This document shows positions 1 through 6,127 of a stretch of 6,375 bases of DNA, piece after piece. Source of the DNA: Gemmatimonadota bacterium (lineage in GTDB: Bacteria; GCA-2686955). Below the pieces are notes generated by a model. That model searched no databases and had not been told where the DNA came from. It worked only from the letters and a program-made list of their open reading frames with translations. The DNA lies in contig NYZA01000070.1 of assembly GCA_002686955.1 (NCBI GenBank), positions 1 to 6,375 of the forward strand, written 5' to 3'. Position numbers and translations under genes: made by a program. Numbering within the stretch: the stretch's first letter is position 1; every line of letters begins with the position of its first letter.

Positions 1-14
1 ACGCGTCGACGCGT
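1..14. repeat. 14-base perfect palindrome at the window edge
   Basis: ACGCGTCGACGCGT reads the same on both strands. It contains two MluI-type hexamers flanking a SalI-type hexamer. It lies downstream of the protease gene and has no adjacent T-run, so it is not an obvious terminator. It may be chance in G+C-rich DNA, or part of a longer element cut by the window edge. Confidence 0.3.
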
Positions 15-102
15 GCAACGAGGCGCGAGCCGGCGAAAGGCCAAGACTCCCGCGGCACCGGACATCCCGTCGGCCCGGCACCACGGTCGTCGGTCTATGT
101 TC
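15..102. other. non-coding stretch downstream of the protease gene
   Basis: This short stretch lies between the palindrome and the protease stop codon. I see no recognisable gene, no stem followed by a T-run on the minus strand, and no RNA signature. A plus-strand open frame that crosses it runs antisense into the protease gene and has low-complexity Arg/Gly/Ala composition, so I do not call it. Confidence 0.4.
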
Positions 103-2550
103 CTACTGCACGAGCACCTCTATCCCGTTCGATTTCGAATCGGGCGGAATCGGGTCGGAGCCGGTCCACTGAACGAAGACTCGCAGATCGACGGGCGCCT
201 CGGCGGGCACGGTTAGGCCGAAACGGCCGTTGCCCGAAGCATCGAGAGCGAGAGGGAAGGGGCCGACCAGCGGAGGCTGGATCAGTTCGCAGCCTCCGCT
301 CGTGTCGGCGAGAGTCGACGCGAAGAGCGCACCATCGCTATCCGGGAGACCGCCGGTGATCTCGAATTCGATCCGGCCGCCCGGTGTCGCGCGACCCGTC
401 GCCGCGAGATGGGGCGCATAGCCGCTCGATCCAGCGCACGCCTCACCGTACTCCGTGAAGAAAGGACCGCGGCAGATATAGCCCTCGCTGCCCAGAACGA
501 ATACGTCGTCCACCGCCCAATACCAGTCGTACTGGGAATTGTAGTAGTGGAATCGCACCTGTAGATCCAACTCGCCGGCGGCGTATTGGCTGATGTCGAG
601 CATCACGGTTCCGCTGGCGTCGGCATCCTCGAACTTCGCGACATTGACCCAGTCACCGGTCGCCGTCGAGCGAACATCTACATCGGCCTGCTCGTCGGGG
701 CCGCCCGAGTAGTAGTCGAAAACGTGGCTGAACTGCAGACTCACGAATTCGAACGCCGACATATCGATCTGGGGGCTGATCAGCTGCTCGTCCATGATGT
801 CTTCGGTCCCCAGTTCGTCCGAGTCGGCGATGGCGAAAGGCTCGGTGAGCGATAGATCCCGCTGCCCCGGATTCGCGGTGGTCCAGGTCGACGCGGGGCC
901 GGATCCCGTTCCTCCGTCGACGATCGTCCACGCATCCAGCCCCGAAGAGAAGTCGTCGAAGAAGACAGTGGCCCATGGCTGATGGCCGACCGGGTACGAA
1001 ACGATCTCGCTCTGGTCGGAGAAAGGCCCGCCGTTGTCGGCGACAATATTGATGAGATCGAGGATCACGATCTCCCCGCAGGGGATGCTCCGTCCGGCGG
1101 TCACGACCACCGGATCGATGGAAAACGCGGTTTCACTCGGGTCGACGTCGCCGAATTCCACGGTCGGATTGTCCACGAAGATCGGCACTGCCGAGGCGGG
1201 ATTGACCGCGACCTCGGCGCGAACATTGCTCGCGATATCGTCGCACGAGAGGTTGCGAACTCCCGGCCGAATGCCCCACGTCTCGCCCGGGTCGAGAACG
1301 GCGTCGCCGTTGCCGTTGATCTCCGTAATCCCACCGATCCCACCGGTACCGATGTCGAGATAGTCGGAGCAGAGGAACTCCTCGATATGGGGATAGATAT
1401 CGGACATCAACATGCCGCGGTTGCCCACGCCCGGAGTGGTGCAGCCACCGCAATGATGCAGTCCCACCATCCGATTGTCCGATTCGCGGAAGATCGGCGA
1501 ACCGGAGCTGCCGCCCTCCGTGTCGAGCGTGTCGTAGTAGCGCAACACGGTGCCGTCGACATCGACATTCGCTCCACTGCCGTGCGTGATCTCGTGCGGG
1601 CGACCATCGGGGTGCTGGACAATGTAGATCGCTTCACCATCGGTCAATGGGATCGGATCGGGAGCCACGAAACCGAAGAGATCGCTTGGATTCCCGATGA
1701 CGTCGCAGAGACTGAAGTCGAGATCGTTCAGACCCTGGTCACAACTTCCCACCGGTGAATTCGCGACGATTTGGTCGCATCGATAACCCTGCCAGTCCTC
1801 CGTTGCGGGAGAACCGTCGTTACAGCCGGTTCTGTAGAACTTGAAGACGAATTCCGCGGAGTTGCAGTCCCCCGACGAAGAGACACAATGGTCGTTGGTC
1901 AACACGTACCCTTTTGGGGAGACGTTCGATGCCGAGCACCACAGGGCGCTGATCGGATTGCCACCCACGGTCATGACCCCGGCGGAAGCGAGGACGGTTT
2001 CCCACTTGGCACTGTCCCCCTGATAACAGATCACGTCCTCGAAGTCGGCCGGCGAGCAGATGCTCTCCAATTCGGGCGGATCCTCACCTGGGATGTCCGC
2101 CCCCCCGACAATCACTTGATCGATGCGGAAGGGGGATCGGTCGTAGCCGTCGGAGAATCTGAGCTCGAGGGCGAGCTCTTCCCCTTGGGCGGAAAGGGCC
2201 CAGAAACTGCCCCGCGCCTTGGGACCTCGCCCCGTGATGGTCTCGAGGACCCGTCCGCCGCCGGTGCGGAGTGTGAGCGAGTCGCCGTGCCGCAGATTGA
2301 CGTCCACCAGATGGGCTTTGAGGAAAGTGGCGTCCTTCACGAAGATCAACTCGCTCCAGACCCGTTTATTCCCTTCCACGATCGCTTCGTGCAGCGCCGG
2401 CACGATCTCGATCGGTCTGCTCTCACCGATTATGGGCAGCGAGAAACCCGGCTCGGACTTCCGGGCGTACCCGGGCGTGGCGGCCAGGAGCGCCGCCAGG
2501 AAGAGGAGGGGAACTTGATGTCTCGCATCGTGTCTTGGGAAGGGGCTCAT
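103..2550 (-). CDS. secreted multidomain trypsin-like serine endopeptidase
   Basis: This 815-residue protein is predicted to be exported and to cleave proteins outside the cytoplasm. Residues 1-29 look like a signal peptide, with a basic start, the hydrophobic stretch VPLLFLAALLAA and likely cleavage near PGYA. The catalytic domain spans about 165-395 and shows His221 in LTNDHC, Asp278 in NDLDFSLC and Ser349 in GGSSGSPIF, a full chymotrypsin-fold triad of the lysyl-endopeptidase (Achromobacter protease I) style. Many cysteines suggest disulfides. Three beta-sandwich modules follow: about 400-520 with GDAVLDPGETW, about 528-688 resembling the MAM or immune-inhibitor-A type (FFDDFSSGLDAW to WYWAVDDVFVLG), and about 700-815 of a type common in planctomycete-like secreted proteins. 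No sorting tail is visible at the end. The ATG start is supported by the signal peptide directly after it and a weak AGG 8 bases upstream. Family assignment is firm; the substrate is unknown. Confidence 0.9.
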   Translation of the reverse strand: MSPFPRHDARHQVPLLFLAALLAATPGYARKSEPGFSLPIIGESRPIEIVPALHEAIVEGNKRVWSELIFVKDATFLKAHLVDVNLRHGDSLTLRTGGGRVLETITGRGPKARGSFWALSAQGEELALELRFSDGYDRSPFRIDQVIVGGADIPGEDPPELESICSPADFEDVICYQGDSAKWETVLASAGVMTVGGNPISALWCSASNVSPKGYVLTNDHCVSSSGDCNSAEFVFKFYRTGCNDGSPATEDWQGYRCDQIVANSPVGSCDQGLNDLDFSLCDVIGNPSDLFGFVAPDPIPLTDGEAIYIVQHPDGRPHEITHGSGANVDVDGTVLRYYDTLDTEGGSSGSPIFRESDNRMVGLHHCGGCTTPGVGNRGMLMSDIYPHIEEFLCSDYLDIGTGGIGGITEINGNGDAVLDPGETWGIRPGVRNLSCDDIASNVRAEVAVNPASAVPIFVDNPTVEFGDVDPSETAFSIDPVVVTAGRSIPCGEIVILDLINIVADNGGPFSDQSEIVSYPVGHQPWATVFFDDFSSGLDAWTIVDGGTGSGPASTWTTANPGQRDLSLTEPFAIADSDELGTEDIMDEQLISPQIDMSAFEFVSLQFSHVFDYYSGGPDEQADVDVRSTATGDWVNVAKFEDADASGTVMLDISQYAAGELDLQVRFHYYNSQYDWYWAVDDVFVLGSEGYICRGPFFTEYGEACAGSSGYAPHLAATGRATPGGRIEFEITGGLPDSDGALFASTLADTSGGCELIQPPLVGPFPLALDASGNGRFGLTVPAEAPVDLRVFVQWTGSDPIPPDSKSNGIEVLVQ

Positions 2551-2630
2551 CTTGGCAACCTAATCGGTGGGGTTGTTGTTTCCGCCCAGCATAGCCCGAT
2601 TTCGGGGACCGTTTTCGATACCATTGCGGC
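2551..2630. promoter_or_regulatory. divergent intergenic region, presumed promoters both ways
   Basis: These 80 bases separate the starts of the minus-strand protease gene and the plus-strand split-barrel gene, so promoters for both should lie here or slightly inside the genes. I find no -35/-10 pair with convincing consensus and spacing in either direction. TTGTTG at 2573-2578 is the best -35-like hexamer on the plus strand, but no matching -10 lies 16-18 bases later. The function is inferred from gene layout only. Confidence 0.4.
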
Positions 2631-3146
2631 GTGGATCCCGATATTCGAACCCTCATGAAGCTGCTGGAATCGCGCTGGGTGCTTTCGCTGGCCACCACCG
2701 ACCCGGAAGGCCGGCCTTACGCCACACCGCTCTTCTACGCGGTGATCCCCCCGGACGCGCCACCGGCGGTGGAATCTCCGATCCTGCTCTTCGCGAGTCA
2801 TCCTCGGAGCAGCCATGCCGCTCATATCGGAGATCGCCCCTCTTCGGCAGCAGCTTCGATTCAGCTCGAAACCAGAATCTTGGGGCGAGTTCGCGGGGCG
2901 CAGCTCAGGGGATCGGTCTTTCCCGCGCGTATTTGTGGCGGAGACCTTCCGCGAACGCTGCTCTCGGTCTATCTTCGTCGGCATCCGGTCGCCGCGGGAG
3001 TCCTTGGCGGGGACTCCGAAGAGCAACTCTATCTGTTCGTGGTGAATTGGGCGAAGATGACCGACAACCGATGGGGAATCGGTGAGCACCGTACCTGCGT
3101 TTTCGATCCCGCGTGGTCGCGCCTGAAGATCGCCCCTCCAGTCTGA
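2631..3146 (+). CDS. YhbP/UPF0306-like flavin split-barrel protein
   Basis: The predicted 171-residue cytoplasmic protein belongs to the pyridoxamine-5'-phosphate-oxidase-like FMN-binding split-barrel fold and most resembles E. coli YhbP (about 147 residues) from memory. Matching stretches are the opening strand pair (VLSLATTDPEGRPYATPLFY, 17-36), the RSSHAAHIGDRP segment (59-70; YhbP has a similar TRHAQM stretch), RGAQLRG (88-94), YLRRHPVA (114-121) and KMTDNRWGIG (142-151). No catalytic role is established for this family; flavin binding is inferred from the fold. A Pro-rich insert at about 39-50 makes it longer than YhbP. The GTG start gives an N-terminus that aligns with YhbP; an in-frame ATG at 2655 is the alternative, and neither has a clear ribosome binding site. 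It is divergent from the protease and 48 bases ahead of the broken beta-helix gene. Confidence 0.75.
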   Translation: MDPDIRTLMKLLESRWVLSLATTDPEGRPYATPLFYAVIPPDAPPAVESPILLFASHPRSSHAAHIGDRPSSAAASIQLETRILGRVRGAQLRGSVFPARICGGDLPRTLLSVYLRRHPVAAGVLGGDSEEQLYLFVVNWAKMTDNRWGIGEHRTCVFDPAWSRLKIAPPV

Positions 3147-3184
3147 TCGAGCGCCGCTATGATGGACTCACTACTCAATGTCCT

Positions 3185-3189
3185 GGAGA
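3185..3189 (+). promoter_or_regulatory. ribosome binding site GGAGA for the beta-helix gene
   Basis: GGAGA lies 5 bases before the ATG at 3195, the clearest Shine-Dalgarno match in the window. It decides the start: translation from 3195 gives a clean signal peptide, whereas the upstream in-frame ATG codons at 3159 and 3162 would add residues that spoil it. Confidence 0.7.
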
Positions 3190-3194
3190 ATCCG

Positions 3195-3832
3195 ATGACC
3201 CGCGGAACCTGTTTCGCCCTGGCGGCCTCAACGGCCGCCTCTACCGCTCTCGCCGCCGTGATCGATGTGCCCGGAGATTTCGCTCAGATCCAGGCCGCCA
3301 TAACGAAACCGGCGCCTCGTTGCTTGGTGGGGGAGGCGCGGCCGTCATCGAATCGAAAGGCATCTTCGCCGGCTGTAGGATCGCTGACAATGGCTCCGGT
3401 TCGACCGGTGGCGGCATTTCACTCGGCGACACAGAAGCGCTCGTGTTGAACTGCACCGTGGTTCGAAATCAAGCGCAGAGCGGCGGCGGAATCTTCGTTA
3501 TCACCGACGGCGGCAACGAGATACGCAGCACCATAGCGTGGGACAACGCCGCGCCCAGCAGTTCTTCGATCCACGTCGACGGAAACCAGCCACTCGTCGT
3601 GTACGGCTGCATCGAGGGGGGATGGCCGGGTGTAGGCAACATAGATGTCGATCCGGATCTCACCGACTATTCGACCTGGAGCGATGTGCTCTACGTCGGA
3701 AGTCCCTGCATCGATTCCGGTGATCCTCTGCCGAATCTGAACGACTCGGTCGTCTGGCCCGGCTGGTACGAAAACGGGGCGAGATCCGATATGGGGGCGT
3801 ACGGAGGGGTCACGACATATTTGTGGAAGTAG
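3195..3832 (+). pseudogene. exported beta-helix protein gene, internally deleted and frameshifted
   Basis: Two frames must be joined to make a sensible protein. The first, from the ATG at 3195 to about 3302, encodes a signal peptide (about residues 1-21, ending ALAA) followed by VIDVPGDFAQIQAAI, the usual opening of right-handed parallel beta-helix proteins. The second frame, one base back, runs from about 3302 to the TAG at 3830-3832. It encodes beta-helix coils (GGGGAAVIESKGIFAGC, STGGGISLGDTEALVLNC, SGGGIFVI) and a typical end (NIDVDPDLTD, GSPCIDSGDP, RSDMGAYGG). The strands expected after IQAAI, normally including a GDTVLVAPGTY-like motif, are absent, so this looks like a deletion whose length is not a multiple of three rather than a simple indel. 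Without a shift, translation from 3195 stops at 3449. Intact relatives are secreted and often carbohydrate- or surface-associated, but no active site is visible here. An assembly or sequencing error is the main alternative. Confidence 0.75.
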
Positions 3833-4862
3833 TTCGTTCGAGGAATCGTCCCGGCACTTCCGCTCCGCAGCGCCGGCACTCTCCGCTCTCGATCGCGAGT
3901 TTCTCGACACGATACCCCCTTCTCTCGATCACCGCTTCGCCGCATGATGCGCAGAGGGTTCGCTGCCCGTCCCGGTCCGGAATGTTGCCCGTATAGACAA
4001 AGCGCAATCCCTCTTTCCGGGCGATCCGCCTGGCCCGCTTAACCGTAGCCGCGGGCGTTGCGGGGTTTTTCAGTTCGAAAGCGGGGCGATAGGCGCTGAA
4101 GTGGAGTGGGATATCGGGCGAAAGCTCGTCGCGGATCCAGGCGGAGAGCGCCCGCACCTCGTCCTCCGAATCGTTTTCACCCGGGATCAGCAGTGTCGTG
4201 ATCTCCACCCACACCGGGGTCTCGTGCACCAGGTACGAGAGCGTATCGAGGACCGGATCGAGATGTCCGCGGCAGAGCCGCCGGTAGAATCGCTCCGTAA
4301 ACGCTTTTAGATCGACATTCGCGGCATCGATCACGGAGAAGAGATCGGACCTCGCGGCCGGCTCGATGTACCCCGCGGTTACCGCAACGCTACGAAGGTC
4401 GCGCCGGCGACACTCCAAAGCGGTGTCGATCGCGTACTCCGCGAAGATCACGGGATCGTTGTAGGTGAAAGCGACGGAACGACAGTTCTTGCGTTGAGCG
4501 GCGGACGCTATCGCCTGAGGGTCGGCTTCCCCAACCAAGCGATCGGCTCGCTTTGCGTTGGAGATGTGCCAGTTCTGACAGAATCGGCACCCCAGATTGC
4601 AGCCGGCCGTTCCGAAAGAGAGAACGTCGCTGCCGGGATAGAAATGGAAAAGAGGCTTCTTCTCGATCGGATCGACGCAGAGCCCCGATGAGAGGCCATA
4701 TGTGGACAGCGCGATCCCTTCGTCGGTCGCTTCTCGCACGAAACAGAATCCTTTCTGCCCTGGACGGAGGCGACAACCCCGCGGGCAGAGGTCGCAGACG
4801 AATCGATCGCACTCTCGGTGCCACCATCGCCCGATTTTCAAGGCTGGACGACCCTTCGGCAT
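3810..4862 (-). CDS. amrS: AmmeMemoRadiSam system radical SAM enzyme
   Basis: This 350-residue protein is predicted to be a cytoplasmic iron-sulfur enzyme that cleaves S-adenosylmethionine to start radical chemistry; its substrate is unknown. The cluster motif CNLGCRFC places Cys88, Cys92 and Cys95 in the CX3CX2C spacing. An N-terminal cysteine set (CDLCPRGC, Cys23/26/30, then Cys40 in GFC) and the stretch VDPIEKKPLFHFYPGS (63-78) are hallmarks of this family. Further family matches are TYNDPVIFAEY (133-143), NVDLKAFTERFY (182-193) and EITTLLIPGENDS (220-232). The tail carries two CXXC pairs (Cys304/307, Cys329/332), probably a zinc ribbon. TYNDP replaces the more usual TYNEP. The ATG lies inside the 3' end of the upstream Memo-AMMECR1 gene (25-base overlap) with no clear ribosome binding site, which suggests translational coupling. 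The 3' end overlaps the convergent beta-helix gene by 23 bases. Confidence 0.92.
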   Translation of the reverse strand: MPKGRPALKIGRWWHRECDRFVCDLCPRGCRLRPGQKGFCFVREATDEGIALSTYGLSSGLCVDPIEKKPLFHFYPGSDVLSFGTAGCNLGCRFCQNWHISNAKRADRLVGEADPQAIASAAQRKNCRSVAFTYNDPVIFAEYAIDTALECRRRDLRSVAVTAGYIEPAARSDLFSVIDAANVDLKAFTERFYRRLCRGHLDPVLDTLSYLVHETPVWVEITTLLIPGENDSEDEVRALSAWIRDELSPDIPLHFSAYRPAFELKNPATPAATVKRARRIARKEGLRFVYTGNIPDRDGQRTLCASCGEAVIERRGYRVEKLAIESGECRRCGAEVPGRFLERTTSTNMS

Positions 4863-6073
4863 CGGAATCTGGCCAACTCGTACCTCTCCCTGGGGTCGAT
4901 TCCGGCCTTTCGAAGGGCGATGCCGATCGCCTTGGCCGCCGTATCGACATGCTCAACGGCCGGCAGGAGCACGCCACGTCGTTTTCCCAGTCTGACCACG
5001 ACGCCATGTTTTCTTGGGTCGATCATCTCGGAATCCTCCACCGGCTCGGCATCCCCGAGCAGGCTCACTTCGTAGCGGAGTTCCGGTAGCTCCCACACCG
5101 CCACCCGCTCGAAACGGCCGTCGCGCGTGGCCGAGCCGACGGCGATGTCGGCGATCTCGTGGAAAAGGAGCTCGGCATCGGGCCGCAGACGCCCGGTGCA
5201 TCCCCTCAGCTCCCCCTCTTTTCTGAGGGTCACGAACACGCCCCTCGCCGCCGGTCCGCCCTGCGGCTGCCGCCACGCATCGCCCCTGATGTGGCTCTCG
5301 ATCGCCCCCCGGGCGATCGCCCAAAGGGGCGGCTTCTCATCGTGAAGTACAGCCACCGTATAGCCAACGCCCCAGGGCCCCTCGTAGGACAGAACCGCCG
5401 AACTTCGCGCATCCTCGATCGAGGCCATCGCCGTCCTCGTCGAATCGATCACGTCCTCGGCCGCGACCTCCCGTTCCGGCGCTCCGAGCGCCCCTTTCCA
5501 GTCGCCGCGACGAAGCGCCCCGACGAATGCGCGGTCGAACGCTTGAGCCTGGGGATCGTAACCAGCCGGAGCCTCCACGCTCAATCGGTGGCTCATATCC
5601 CCCGACGCGATCACCGCCGTGTTTCCCGGGATCGCGGCCAAGGCGCCGCCGATCTCCTCCGCATCGCCCAGCGGCCATGGCGGTGCCAGCACCACCGTGG
5701 GGCCTCTCCAGCCGGAACGCGCCAGAAAAAGAAGGGGCACGACCGCTCCATGGTCGAGCTCCCCCCGGATTCCGCGCTCCAGCCCGAGCGCTCGAATCGC
5801 GGTGGGATCGGGTGGGAGATCGACACGCTCACGCGCGTGCCGAAAGCGCGCCAGAGATCCGCTCAGGGGCCCTTCCCATGCTCCCCAAATCCTCCCGTGA
5901 CGGGGTGAGTGTGGGGAGACCAAAACGACACGATCCGGCCCCGAGGCGACACAGCGATCGGCCACCTCTCGCATGGATCGGGTCGTTGCCGCACAGCGGT
6001 GGGCTTCGACCCCACCCACTTCAGGAACCACGATCGGGGCGTGGCACATCAGGGCCGCGAACTCGACACCCAC
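4838..6073 (-). CDS. amrB-amrA: Memo-AMMECR1 fusion (AmmeMemoRadiSam proteins B and A)
   Basis: The 411-residue product joins two conserved domains found from bacteria to humans. Residues 1 to about 245 are a Memo domain, related to class III extradiol dioxygenases (LigB fold). Family positions are CHAPIVVPEVG (10-20), SPHSP (53-57), LDHGAVVPL (106-114) and SGDMSHRL (157-164), whose histidines match metal-binding positions. From about 246 to the end is an AMMECR1 domain with LRGCTG (289-294, conserved Cys292), SATRDGRF (314-321) and HGVVVRLGKRRGVLLPAV (356-373). The biochemical roles of both domains are unsettled; genome co-occurrence ties them to the radical SAM partner encoded directly downstream. 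Translation begins at a GTG chosen by family alignment (FAALMCHAPIVVPEVG should be whole); the ATG at residue 9 would cut into it. Variations from the usual motifs are CHAP for PHPP, LRGCTG for LRGCIG and DGRF for DPRF. The gene lies 54 bases after the phosphofructokinase gene and is probably cytoplasmic. Confidence 0.92.
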   Translation of the reverse strand: MGVEFAALMCHAPIVVPEVGGVEAHRCAATTRSMREVADRCVASGPDRVVLVSPHSPRHGRIWGAWEGPLSGSLARFRHARERVDLPPDPTAIRALGLERGIRGELDHGAVVPLLFLARSGWRGPTVVLAPPWPLGDAEEIGGALAAIPGNTAVIASGDMSHRLSVEAPAGYDPQAQAFDRAFVGALRRGDWKGALGAPEREVAAEDVIDSTRTAMASIEDARSSAVLSYEGPWGVGYTVAVLHDEKPPLWAIARGAIESHIRGDAWRQPQGGPAARGVFVTLRKEGELRGCTGRLRPDAELLFHEIADIAVGSATRDGRFERVAVWELPELRYEVSLLGDAEPVEDSEMIDPRKHGVVVRLGKRRGVLLPAVEHVDTAAKAIGIALRKAGIDPRERYELARFRCRRVVQP

Positions 6074-6127
6074 GACCCAAATCTACAACAGATCGAGGCC
6101 GCGCGTCAGGAAGCGTGCGACAGACCC

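Noticed and set aside
982-2658. Long plus-strand open frames (982-1758 and 1771-2658) antisense to the protease gene
   Set aside because: They mirror the protease codons in G+C-rich DNA, have no recognisable domains, and the protease on the other strand has a signal peptide, full catalytic triad and known modules.
3158-3163. TATGAT as a -10 promoter box for the beta-helix gene
   Set aside because: It is a five-of-six match at a suitable distance from the start, but no -35-like hexamer lies 16-18 bases upstream, so it may be chance.
3113-3301. Upstream part of the 239-codon frame that contains the beta-helix coils, taken as its true N-terminus
   Set aside because: It overlaps the end of the split-barrel gene, is Arg-rich without a signal peptide, and the parallel frame from 3195 has a ribosome binding site, signal peptide and the family opening motif.
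3296-3310. Programmed -1 ribosomal frameshift in the beta-helix gene
   Set aside because: There is no X-XXY-YYZ slippery heptamer and no clear downstream stem, and a frameshift alone would not explain the missing first coils.
4390-5007. Minus-strand 205-codon frame overlapping the radical SAM gene
   Set aside because: It is an out-of-frame, Arg/Ser-rich reading of the radical SAM gene, whose own frame holds all expected motifs.
6074-6127. Possible terminator between the phosphofructokinase and Memo-AMMECR1 genes
   Set aside because: I found no stable stem followed by a T-run on the minus strand.
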